Assembly (NCBI RefSeq): GCF_016861975.1
Contig: NZ_BOMB01000021.1
Coordinates: 284,717-348,716 of the forward strand
From: Actinocatenispora rupis
GTDB lineage: Bacteria > Actinomycetota > Actinomycetes > Mycobacteriales > Micromonosporaceae
Direction: 5' to 3'
Length of the DNA stretch: 64,000 nt
Shown: in pieces, positions 50,844-58,897 of the stretch
How positions within the stretch are numbered: position 1 is the stretch's first letter
Layout of the letters: each line of letters opens with the position of its first letter
Program-made: the position numbers and the translations under genes
The notes under the pieces: generated by a model
Seen by the model: only the letters and a program-made list of their open reading frames with translations
What the model was told of the DNA's origin: nothing
The model's database searches: none

Positions 50844-51343
50844 CAGCCCGCCGTCCTCGTCGCGCCGAACCACTGCAACTCCGGTACGGGACCGTCCGCC
50901 TCCGGCACCTCCAGGTACGCCAGGTGGCGCAGGAAGCGGCTGAACACGGTCGCCGCCGGCGCCGGCGCGTGGTGCGGGTCGAGGGCGCCGAGCACGTCGG
51001 AGTCCGCGCCGACCTCGACGCGCAGGTAGCGGGCCACCCGCTCCCGCCCGTACTGGAGGACGGCCTCGTCGAGCATCGCCCGCAGGTGCTTGCACGCGTA
51101 CGGCCCGGACAGCCCGCCGCACGGCCGGTTGTTGTTCGTACTGCAGCTCAGGCCGTGCCCGTCGGCCGTCACCGACGACACGTACACCCGGGCGATGTCC
51201 GAGCCGCTCGACACCACGCCCTGCACCCGGCCGTCCGCCAGTTCGACGAACGGCACCTTGGCCAGCTTCCGTGCCCGTACCGGTCGCACCAGGGTGGCGC
51301 CGCTGCACCGCTCCCGGTCGCCGTCCGTCCCCAAGTCGATCAT
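50843..51343 (-). CDS. SWIM-type zinc-finger protein (first gene of MoxR operon 2)
   Basis: 166 aa from ATG 51343. A zinc site C67-x7-C75-x8-C84-x-H86 lies in LSCSTNNNRPCGG...YACKHL, a SWIM-like finger of a kind often tied to DNA or protein binding. VRARKLAKVPFVELADGRVQ precedes it. I prefer ATG 51343 to ATG 51364 because a LexA-like box covers 51364-51379 and a TACAAA -10 lies at 51353-51358, which leaves a very short or absent leader. Its stop overlaps the next gene by 1 nt. Confidence 0.85.
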   Translation of the reverse strand: MIDLGTDGDRERCSGATLVRPVRARKLAKVPFVELADGRVQGVVSSGSDIARVYVSSVTADGHGLSCSTNNNRPCGGLSGPYACKHLRAMLDEAVLQYGRERVARYLRVEVGADSDVLGALDPHHAPAPAATVFSRFLRHLAYLEVPEADGPVPELQWFGATRTAG

Positions 51344-51363
51344 GATCGGGTCTTTGTACCCCA

Positions 51364-51379
51364 TCGAACGCTTGTTCGT
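51364..51379 (-). promoter_or_regulatory. Putative LexA/SOS box upstream of MoxR operon 2
   Basis: TCGAAC-GCTT-GTTCGT on the plus strand. It matches the mycobacterial/actinobacterial SOS box TCGAAC-N4-GTTCGA at 11 of 12 fixed positions, with the inner CGAAC-N4-GTTCG perfect. It is 20 nt upstream of the SWIM start and just upstream of the TACAAA -10, a usual place for LexA repression. Confidence 0.65.
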
Positions 51380-51409
51380 CGAGCCGGCCCGGAGCGCCGT
51401 CGCGCGGGG

Positions 51410-52663
51410 TCAGCAGATGCTGTCGGACGGCTTCGGGTTCGCCAGCCGGAACAGCGGGCGCAGCCGCAGGCCGACCCAGGTGCCGGCGAGCGCGGCGACC
51501 GCCCACACCCAGCCGGAGACGCTGCCCGAGGCGATGCCCGCCAGGTACGCGCCGATGTTGCAGCCCTGCGCGAGCCGGGCACCGACACCCATCAGGACGC
51601 CGCCGAGTACGGCCGCCACCGCGGTACGCCACGGCACCCGGCGGTGCAGCGTCCACACCCCGCCGGCCGCGGCGGCCACGGCCGCGCCGAGCATGATGCC
51701 GAGGTCGGTGAGGCTGGTCTTGTCGGCGAGGACGGGGCCGGCGAGCTTCGCCGCGTTCTCCGGCTGCCGCCAGAACGCCCAGTGCTCCGGGTGCGCGCCG
51801 AACACCCCGCCGAGCTTGCTGCCCCACAGTGCGAACGCGCTGGTGATGCCCCAGGCGGAACCGCCGACCAGCAGTACCGCGCCGCCGAGTACGGCGAGGA
51901 CGACGGCGCCGACCCACAGCGGCCAGGACCCGCGTACGATCCGCGCCGCGCCGCGCGCCGTGGGCGGGACGCCGACCGGCGGCGGGGTGCGCCGCCGCTG
52001 CACCAGGTACGAGACGCCGACGACGGCGGCGAGCGCCACGACCGTGACCGCCCAGGAGCCGAACCAGCCGACGTGGTCGGAGAGTACGACGGCGGGCAGC
52101 GCGGGCCAGCCGGTGAACAGCGGCGACTGCCAGGCGTACACGGTGGAGCCAAGGACGAAGCCGCCGAGGGTCAGGACGATCGCCGACTGCCCGGAACCGA
52201 CCGCGAACAGCGTGCCGGAGGCGCAGGCACCGCCGAGCTGCATGCCCGCGCCGAACAGGAACGCGCCGACCACGAGCGCCAGCCCGAGCGGCCCCGCCGA
52301 CGGCTCCGGCGTACTGCCGAACAGCCCCGTGCCGGTGCCGATGATCAGCGCGAACAGCGTGGCGGTGGTACCGAGCAGCAGGGCGTGCGCGCGCAGCCCG
52401 GTGCCGTTGCCGACGGCGACGAGCTGCCGCCAGGCGGACGTGAAGCCGAACCGGGAGTGGAACAGCGCGAGGCCGAGCCCGGCGCCGAGCAGCAGCAGGA
52501 CGCCCGGCTTCGCGCCGTGCTGCACCCACACGTACGCGTCGGCGAGCGCGGTGAGGACGGCGGCGACGGCCAGCGGCACCCACCGTACGGCGGGGGCGGG
52601 CGCGGCGTCCGGGGTCGGTACGGAGGTGGGGAAGGCGCGGGCGGGTACGGCGGGAGCGGCCAT
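51410..52663 (-). CDS. YeeE/YedE-family sulfur compound transporter (TsuA-like)
   Basis: 417-aa membrane protein with about ten helices in two related halves. The conserved Cys motifs are GAGMQLGGACASGTLFAVG and GVGARLAQGCNIGAYLAG, and a final Cys ends the protein. YeeE/TsuA proteins take up thiosulfate. GGAG lies 7 nt before ATG 52663. No TusA gene is adjacent, but a short ORF with two Cys codons near its stop lies just upstream. Confidence 0.92.
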   Translation of the reverse strand: MAAPAVPARAFPTSVPTPDAAPAPAVRWVPLAVAAVLTALADAYVWVQHGAKPGVLLLLGAGLGLALFHSRFGFTSAWRQLVAVGNGTGLRAHALLLGTTATLFALIIGTGTGLFGSTPEPSAGPLGLALVVGAFLFGAGMQLGGACASGTLFAVGSGQSAIVLTLGGFVLGSTVYAWQSPLFTGWPALPAVVLSDHVGWFGSWAVTVVALAAVVGVSYLVQRRRTPPPVGVPPTARGAARIVRGSWPLWVGAVVLAVLGGAVLLVGGSAWGITSAFALWGSKLGGVFGAHPEHWAFWRQPENAAKLAGPVLADKTSLTDLGIMLGAAVAAAAGGVWTLHRRVPWRTAVAAVLGGVLMGVGARLAQGCNIGAYLAGIASGSVSGWVWAVAALAGTWVGLRLRPLFRLANPKPSDSIC

Positions 52664-52713
52664 GGGGGATCTCCGGGCGAAAGGGTACGGGCAGGGACGG
52701 CGGGGCGGTCGCG

Positions 52714-52794
52714 TCAGCGACACAGCCCGTCGTCGGTGCACTCGTAGGCGGCGGCCAGCAGAGCCATCTGCAGGCGCTCGGCGTACCCGGTCAC
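52714..52794 (-). CDS. Possible 26-aa leader peptide with Cys codons
   Basis: GTG 52794 to TGA 52714 encodes 26 residues ending AAAYECTDDGLCR, with Cys codons at positions 18 and 25. It stops 50 nt before the YeeE/YedE gene. A Cys-poor cell would stall here, so it may be a cysteine attenuator. The ribosome site is weak; ATG 52767 inside the frame is an alternative start. Confidence 0.45.
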   Translation of the reverse strand: MTGYAERLQMALLAAAYECTDDGLCR

Positions 52795-52878
52795 GGCGGA
52801 GAGGCTAGCCCGCCCGGCGGCCGCGCGGCACCCTCCTCCCGCGTGCTGGGAGGGCGCACCGCCGTGCTGCGACCGGGA

Positions 52879-53109
52879 TCACGGTCCGGCGGCCGGCTCC
52901 GGCTCCGGTACGGGCGGGCTCGGGTCGGCGGCCAGGTGCGCCGCGGTGCAGGCGTCGATGAGCCGCTGCGCCTGCCGGACGATCAGCGCCCGCAGGTCGT
53001 CCAGTTCGCGGCGGCGGTCGGCCGCCAGCAGGTAGTGGTACCTCGCGCGCGAGCGTCCGATCGCGTCGAGCGAGTCCAGTACGTCACCCGTGCGTCCCAC
53101 CGCCACCAC
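52879..53109 (-). CDS. Small helical protein of unknown function
   Basis: 76 aa at most: an Arg/Leu/Ala-rich coiled coil (DAIGRSRARYHYLLAADRRR, LRALIVRQAQRLIDACTAAH) and a Pro/Glu tail. The true start may be one of several GTG codons near 53095-53109 behind a G-run. No family is recognised. It lies between the sulfur transporter genes on the same strand. Confidence 0.5.
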   Translation of the reverse strand: MVAVGRTGDVLDSLDAIGRSRARYHYLLAADRRRELDDLRALIVRQAQRLIDACTAAHLAADPSPPVPEPEPAAGP

Positions 53110-53170
53110 CCCCGGATCGGCCGACTACCACCAGCATGCGGCATGGCATGCCGCGTCCAGGGCGGTTCGC

Positions 53171-54832
53171 TCACGGTTCGCGGGACACCGCCCCCGGGTA
53201 CGCGCCGGCACCGGCGCCCACGCTCGGGTACAGGTGGTCGGCGCCGATGCGGGCGGTCAGCCCGGACCGGTCGAGTACGGCACGGGCCGGGGTGTGCACG
53301 CCGCCCAGCCAGAGCCGGGCGCCGCTCGCGGCCAGGTCGGTGACGAGCTTGTCGAGCACGTTCACCGTCTCCACGTCGAGGTCGGTGGACAGCGACATGT
53401 CCACCAGTACGACGCGGACCGGGGGGTCGGCGGCGGCGACCGCGGACCGGACGCCGTCGCGGAGCAGCTTCGCGTTGGCGAACACCAGCGCGGCGTTCAG
53501 CCGGTACACCAGCAGACCCGGCTCGGTGACCAGGTCCGGGGTGGGCGCGTCGGCCCGGACCCAGATCGCGGTGCCGCGTACCCGGCCGAGCGGTCCGACG
53601 GTGGGGCGGGCGATCCGGCTCAGCAGCAGGAGGATGCTGGCGCTGACGGCGGTCAGCAGACCCGGCAGTACGCCGAGGACGAGGACGCCGGCCATCGCGG
53701 CGAGGGCGATCACGAAGCTGTCCCGGCGCAGCCGGGCGATGCGGCGCAGCGCCGCCACGTTCAGGAAGCCGAGGACGGCGCTGATCACGATCGCCCCGAG
53801 TACGGCCTGCGGCAGGTCGCGGAACAGCGGCAGCAGCGCGACCGCGGTGAGTACGGTGAGCCCGGCGACGACCAGCGACACCAGCGGGGTACGCGCACCG
53901 GCGCGGTCGTTCGCCGCGGTCTGGCTGGCGCCGCCGCCGACGATGAAGCCCTGGAGGAAACCGGCGAGGATGTTGCCGGCGCCGACGGCGGTCAGTTCCC
54001 GGTTCGGGCGGACGTCCTCGCCGTGCCTGTCGGCCATCGCCTCGCCGACCGTCGCGGTCTCCGCGTACCCGACGACGGCGATCGCCATCGCGCCCGGCAC
54101 CAGCGTCACCACCGCGTCGAACGGTACGTGCGGCACGGCCGGGACGGGCACCGCGCCGTCCACCCGGCCGAGTACGGCGACGCCGTGGTGGTCCAGGTGG
54201 CCGAACGCGACGGCCAGGACGCCGGCCACCACGACGATCAGCGCGGCCGGCGCCAACGGTACGAAACGGCGCAGTACCAACAGGACGGCGAGGGCGCCGA
54301 GTCCGACGGCCGCGGTCACCGGGTGCACGTCGCCGAGGTGACCGACCAGGTGGCCGAGCTTCGGGACGAAGTTCCCGCCGGAGTCGGGGACGCCGAGCAG
54401 CTTCGGTACCTGCCCGACGATGATGGTCAGGCCCAGCCCGAACATGAACCCGGTCTGTACGCCGGCCGCGATGAACCGCGACACGAAGCCCATCTTCAGC
54501 GCCGCCAGGCCGATCAGCGTCGCGCCCACCAGCATCGCGAGTACCGCGGACAGCCCGGCGAACGAGCGCGCGTCGCCGGCCGCCGCCGGGGCGACCAGCG
54601 CGGCCGAGATCGCCGCCGTGGACGAGGTCGGACTCACCACCATCTGCCGGCAGCTGCCGAGCACCGCGTACGCGAGCAGGCCGGCGATCGCGGCGAACAG
54701 TCCGGACTGCGGTGGCAGCCCGGCGATCTGCGCGTACGCGATGGCCTGGGGGACCACGAGGGCCCAGATCGTCAGCGACGCGAGAACGTCCGGCCGCAGC
54801 CACGCCCGCCGGTAGCCCCGCAGCCAGTCCAA
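53171..54832 (-). CDS. SulP-family anion (sulfate) transporter with STAS domain
   Basis: 553 aa. The SulP transport part has about 12 helices with PQAIAYAQIAGLPPQSGLFA near the N-terminus and GFIVGGGASQTAANDRAGA mid-protein. The C-terminal STAS domain (VVLVDMSLSTDLDVETVNVL) carries the regulatory Ser. The start is chosen at TTG 54832, because GGGGAGG lies 7 nt upstream; no ATG or GTG there has such a site. It is divergent from the sulfatase gene, so sulfate released by the sulfatase may be its substrate. Confidence 0.92.
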   Translation of the reverse strand: MDWLRGYRRAWLRPDVLASLTIWALVVPQAIAYAQIAGLPPQSGLFAAIAGLLAYAVLGSCRQMVVSPTSSTAAISAALVAPAAAGDARSFAGLSAVLAMLVGATLIGLAALKMGFVSRFIAAGVQTGFMFGLGLTIIVGQVPKLLGVPDSGGNFVPKLGHLVGHLGDVHPVTAAVGLGALAVLLVLRRFVPLAPAALIVVVAGVLAVAFGHLDHHGVAVLGRVDGAVPVPAVPHVPFDAVVTLVPGAMAIAVVGYAETATVGEAMADRHGEDVRPNRELTAVGAGNILAGFLQGFIVGGGASQTAANDRAGARTPLVSLVVAGLTVLTAVALLPLFRDLPQAVLGAIVISAVLGFLNVAALRRIARLRRDSFVIALAAMAGVLVLGVLPGLLTAVSASILLLLSRIARPTVGPLGRVRGTAIWVRADAPTPDLVTEPGLLVYRLNAALVFANAKLLRDGVRSAVAAADPPVRVVLVDMSLSTDLDVETVNVLDKLVTDLAASGARLWLGGVHTPARAVLDRSGLTARIGADHLYPSVGAGAGAYPGAVSREP

Positions 54833-54921
54833 GCCCCGACCTCCCCGTGCCGCACCTCGACGGTACGGCCGGATCGCCTGCGGTGAGCGCGGTTCCCGGT
54901 AACCCGGCGTTCGGCGTTCCG

Positions 54922-54955
54922 CTCCACCGCCGTCCCGGTTCTCCGTACGGTGGAG
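54922..54955. promoter_or_regulatory. Dyad between SulP and sulfatase genes
   Basis: CTCCACCG-N18-CGGTGGAG, perfect 8-bp arms, in the 173-nt divergent gap and about 50 nt before the sulfatase start. It may be an operator shared by both genes or a leader hairpin. Confidence 0.4.
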
Positions 54956-55005
54956 CGTGGACGACCGGCGGCTCCGGCCGGGTCCGTACACGGGGGAGGA
55001 GCACG

Positions 55006-57345
55006 ATGGCCACGCCGTTCACGGGAAAGATCGCACTCGATGTCCGGGATTCGCAGCCGGACTGGACACCGTTCCTGGCGCGGAAGGCACCCGCCGGTTC
55101 GCCCAACGTCCTGGTCGTGCTGTACGACGACACGGGCACCGCGGCGTGGTCCCCGTACGGCGGGCGGATCGCGATGCCGACGATGGACCGGTTGGCCGCC
55201 AACGGACTCACGTACACGCAGTGGCACACGACGGCGCTGTGCTCGCCGACCCGGTCCTGCTTCCTGACCGGCCGCAACCACCACCAGAACGGGTTCGCCA
55301 GCATCTCCGAGTCGTCCACCGGGTTCCCCGGGTACAGCTCGCACATCCCGCCGGAGTGCGCGCCGATGGCGACCGTACTGCGGGAGGCGGGCTGGTCGAC
55401 GTTCTGGGTCGGCAAGAACCACAACGTACCGGTGGACGAGTGGACGATGGGCGCGTCGAAGGCGCGGTGGCCGCTGGGCATGGGCTACGACCGGTTCTAC
55501 GGCTTCATCGGCGGCGAGACCAACAACTGGTACCCGAGCCTGGCCGAGGACAACCACTACGTCGACCAGCCGTACCTGCCGGAGGACGGCTACCACCTGT
55601 CGAAGGACCTGGCCGACCGGGCGATGCAGTTCATCCGGGACTCGAAGCAGACCGAGCCGGACAAGCCCTGGTACCTGTGGTTCTGCCCGGGCGCCAACCA
55701 CGCGCCGCACCACGCGCCGGCGGAGTACGTCGAGAAGTACCGGGGGATGTTCGACGACGGGTACGAGGCGTACCGGGAGTGGGTGCTGCCGCGGATGGTC
55801 GAGCGCGGGATCCTGCCCGAGGGCACCGAACTCACGCCCATCAACCCGATGGCCGACGGCACGTACTCGCCGAACGACCGGGTGCGGCCGTGGGAGTCGC
55901 TGAGCGCCGGCGAGAAGCGGCTGTTCAGCCGGATGGCCGAGGTGTTCGCCGGGTTCAGCGAGTACACCGACGCGCAGGTCGGCCGGATCGTCGAGTACCT
56001 GGAGGAGTCCGGGCAGCTCGACAACACGCTGATCCTGTACTGCGCGGACAACGGCGCGTCCGGCGAGGGCAGCCCGAACGGCTCCGTCAACGAGGGCAAG
56101 TTCTTCAACGCGTGGCCGGACACGGTCGAGGACAACATGCCGCTGCTGGACAAGCTCGGCAGCCCCGACGCGTACAACCACTACCCGACCGGCTGGGCGG
56201 TGGCGTTCTCCACGCCGTACCGGATGTTCAAGCGCTACACGTACCAGGGCGGGGTGTGCGATCCGCTGGTGGTGCACTGGCCGGCGGGGATCCGGGCCCG
56301 CGGCGAGGTGCGCCACCAGTACCACCATGCGGTGGACGTGGTGCCGACGATCCTGGAGGCGTGCGGCGTCGAGTTCCCGGACGTGGTGAACGGGGTGCCG
56401 CAGACGCCGCTGGCGGGCGTGTCCATGCGGTACAGCTTCGACGACGCGGAGGCGCCGACCCGCAAGCAGACCCAGTACTACGAGATGTTCGGCTCGCGCG
56501 GGATCTGGCACCAGGGCTGGAAGGCGGTCACCGAACACGGCCCGGTCAGCGGGCTGAGCCACTTCGAGAACGACCGCTGGCAGCTGTTCCACACCGACGT
56601 GGACCGCTCGGAGGCGCACGACGTGGCCGCGGAACACCCCGACAAGGTGGCGCAGCTCAAGGAACTCTGGATGGCGGAAGCCAAGCGAAACAACGTGTTG
56701 CCGCTCAACGACATGGCGGTCGTCGGGCCGGACCTGGAGAAGTTCCTCCAGATGGAGTTCAAGGTGCCGGTGCCGCCATCCGGCCAGTACACCTACTACC
56801 CGGGTACGAGCGAGATCCCGGAACGGTCCGCCGCGAACGTGCACGGCGTGTCGTACAAGGTGCTGGCGCAGGTCGAGGTGACGGAGGAGACCGAGGGCGT
56901 GATCTTCGCGCACGGCTCCCGGTTCGGCGGGCACGCGCTGTTCCTGCTCGACGGCGAGCTGGTCTACGCGTACAACTTCCTCGGGATCCCGCCGGAGACG
57001 CGGATCTCCGCCGCCGCACCGAAACCCGGGCGGCACGTCGTCGGCGTCGAGTTCACCAAGCAGCGCCTCGGCGAGCACCACGAGTCGTACGGTCCGCTCA
57101 AGCTGTACGTGGACGACGCCGTCGTGGCCGAGGCCGAGATCCGTACCATGACCGGACACTTCTCGCTGTGCGGCGAGGGCCTCTGCATCGGGTACGACAG
57201 CGGCGACGCGGTGTCCGCCGCGTACCGGGACCGGGGCCGCTTCCCGTACCGCGGCGGGGAACTCGTGAAGGTCGTGTTCGACGTGGCCGACGACGCGTAC
57301 GTCGACGTGGAGCGGCACCTGGCCGCCGCGATGTCCCGCGACTGA
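55006..57345 (+). CDS. Type I (formylglycine) arylsulfatase
   Basis: 779 aa. The active-site signature is C79-S-P-T-R in LCSPTRSCFLTGR; Cys79 must be converted to formylglycine. Metal ligands: VLYDDTG, and DNGASGEGS later. The C-terminal 200 residues (VIFAHGSRFGGHALFLLDGEL) form the extra beta domain of long arylsulfatases. There is no signal peptide, so it works in the cytoplasm or leaves by another route. ATG 55006 has GGGGGAGGA 6 nt upstream. An activating FGE gene lies 1.5 kb downstream. Confidence 0.94.
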   Translation: MATPFTGKIALDVRDSQPDWTPFLARKAPAGSPNVLVVLYDDTGTAAWSPYGGRIAMPTMDRLAANGLTYTQWHTTALCSPTRSCFLTGRNHHQNGFASISESSTGFPGYSSHIPPECAPMATVLREAGWSTFWVGKNHNVPVDEWTMGASKARWPLGMGYDRFYGFIGGETNNWYPSLAEDNHYVDQPYLPEDGYHLSKDLADRAMQFIRDSKQTEPDKPWYLWFCPGANHAPHHAPAEYVEKYRGMFDDGYEAYREWVLPRMVERGILPEGTELTPINPMADGTYSPNDRVRPWESLSAGEKRLFSRMAEVFAGFSEYTDAQVGRIVEYLEESGQLDNTLILYCADNGASGEGSPNGSVNEGKFFNAWPDTVEDNMPLLDKLGSPDAYNHYPTGWAVAFSTPYRMFKRYTYQGGVCDPLVVHWPAGIRARGEVRHQYHHAVDVVPTILEACGVEFPDVVNGVPQTPLAGVSMRYSFDDAEAPTRKQTQYYEMFGSRGIWHQGWKAVTEHGPVSGLSHFENDRWQLFHTDVDRSEAHDVAAEHPDKVAQLKELWMAEAKRNNVLPLNDMAVVGPDLEKFLQMEFKVPVPPSGQYTYYPGTSEIPERSAANVHGVSYKVLAQVEVTEETEGVIFAHGSRFGGHALFLLDGELVYAYNFLGIPPETRISAAAPKPGRHVVGVEFTKQRLGEHHESYGPLKLYVDDAVVAEAEIRTMTGHFSLCGEGLCIGYDSGDAVSAAYRDRGRFPYRGGELVKVVFDVADDAYVDVERHLAAAMSRD

Positions 57346-57402
57346 CCACGATCCGGCATCGCGCCGCCCGTACCGTGGCGCGGTGCCGGCGCGTGCCCGC
57401 GG

Positions 57403-58758
57403 TCAGCGCGCCGCGGCGGGCGGTGCCGCGGGCGGTGTCGCGTCGGTGTGCTGGCGGCGGGCCACGACGGTCATCGCCAGCCAGGCGGTCGCGGCGGCCA
57501 GTACCGCGGCCGGCACGGTGGCGGTGGCGGTCGAACCGGCCAGCAGCGCGGCGAAGACGAGCGACGAGAACAGCAACCGGGTCTGTGCGGCCATCCCGGC
57601 CGCGGTACCGACCGCGACGGCCAGCGTCGGCGAGACACCCAGCCCCGCGTGAGTCAGCGACGCCATCGCCACGCCGAGGAAGATCGCGGGGAAGATCGGC
57701 CCGCCGCGGAAGCCGCAGCCCAGGCTCACCGCGTACGCGAGGAACTTGGCGACGATCAGCAGCAGTACGATGCCGACCGACTTCTCGGCCACCAGCGTCG
57801 GGATGGACGACTGGCCGGAGAACAGCACGTCCTTCGGGTCGGCGCCGGCGAGGCCGGCCAGCTCGGCGATCAGCCCGACCGCGAGGCCACCGGCGGCCAG
57901 CAGACCGGCGAGGCCGAGCCGGGCGCGCAGCCCCTCGACCCAGCGGGCGCAGTACCGGACGGCGAGGGTGACGGCCGCGGCGACGAGCCCGACGCCGATC
58001 CCGACGAGCAGGCCGTACAGGTGCAGGCCGGTGTAGGCGGGCAGGTGCGGGACGGTGAGGCCGGGGGCGTTCAGGCCGCCCCACGAGCCGAAGCCGAGGA
58101 AGATCACGTACCCGACGGAGGCTGCCACCAGGCCCGGCAGCAGCGCCGGCAGCAGGGCGGTGCCTGCGGCGAGGCCGCTCTCCAGCAGCAGCATGCCGGC
58201 CACCAGCGGTCCGCCGAACAGCGCCGAGACCGCGGAGTACGACCCGGCGGTGGACAGTACGGTGGCGGGGCGTCCGGTCAGCCGGGCGAACCGGGTGGCG
58301 ACCATGCCGACCGCCGAGCCGAGCGCGATCACCGGCGCCTCCGGGCCGAGTACGGCGCCGAAGCCCAGCGTGGCGAGCGCGGCGAGGAGTACGCCCGGCG
58401 CGTGCGACACGGCCGTCGGCTCGGCGCTGAGGCCGACCAGCGGGCGGTGACCGCCGTCGCCGGGCAGCGTGCGCGCCGCGACGACCAGCAGCGCGCCGAC
58501 CACCGGCAACCCGACCACCAGGTACCAGGGCGGGCCGGTGTGGCCGAGCGCCTTCGGCAGGTCCGTCCACAGCCAACCCTGCAGGTACCGCACCAGCGCG
58601 AGGAACGCGGCCGCCGCGAACGCCGCCGGGATGCCGATCGCCGCCCCGATCCCCACCAGCTTCAGGTACGCGCCGCCCGACGGCGTACCGCCCGACGGCG
58701 TACCGCCCGCCGGAGCGCTGCCCGCCGCCGGTGCCTGCTGCCCGCCCGTACCGCTCAC
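57403..58758 (-). CDS. CLC-family chloride channel or antiporter
   Basis: 451 aa with the CLC fold's many helices. Selectivity segments: GSYSAVSALFGGP (GSGIP-like), VLGPEAPVIALGS (GKEGP-like) and GGPIFPAIFLG (GGxFxP). GTG 58758 is chosen since GGGAGG lies 4 nt upstream. The N-terminus has a small DNA-level repeat (GTPSGGTPSGG). Its place beside sulfate and sulfatase genes could mean charge balance for anion uptake, but that is inference. Confidence 0.9.
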   Translation of the reverse strand: MSGTGGQQAPAAGSAPAGGTPSGGTPSGGAYLKLVGIGAAIGIPAAFAAAAFLALVRYLQGWLWTDLPKALGHTGPPWYLVVGLPVVGALLVVAARTLPGDGGHRPLVGLSAEPTAVSHAPGVLLAALATLGFGAVLGPEAPVIALGSAVGMVATRFARLTGRPATVLSTAGSYSAVSALFGGPLVAGMLLLESGLAAGTALLPALLPGLVAASVGYVIFLGFGSWGGLNAPGLTVPHLPAYTGLHLYGLLVGIGVGLVAAAVTLAVRYCARWVEGLRARLGLAGLLAAGGLAVGLIAELAGLAGADPKDVLFSGQSSIPTLVAEKSVGIVLLLIVAKFLAYAVSLGCGFRGGPIFPAIFLGVAMASLTHAGLGVSPTLAVAVGTAAGMAAQTRLLFSSLVFAALLAGSTATATVPAAVLAAATAWLAMTVVARRQHTDATPPAAPPAAAR

Positions 58759-58771
58759 CGCGCCTCCCGGC

Positions 58772-58795
58772 CCCGTCGTCCCACCGTACGACGGG
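58772..58795. promoter_or_regulatory. Dyad between CLC and FGE genes
   Basis: CCCGTCGT-N8-ACGACGGG, perfect 8-bp arms, 13 nt from the CLC start in the 139-nt divergent gap. An operator or a leader hairpin is possible. Confidence 0.35.
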
Positions 58796-58897
58796 GGTCC
58801 GGGGCCGGGTGGCGCGTTCCGCCGAGTACGTCCGATGTGGAGGGTGGTCGGGCCGAACCGCCCGCCCGGACCGTCCGGTACGCCTAGCCTGGTGGTC

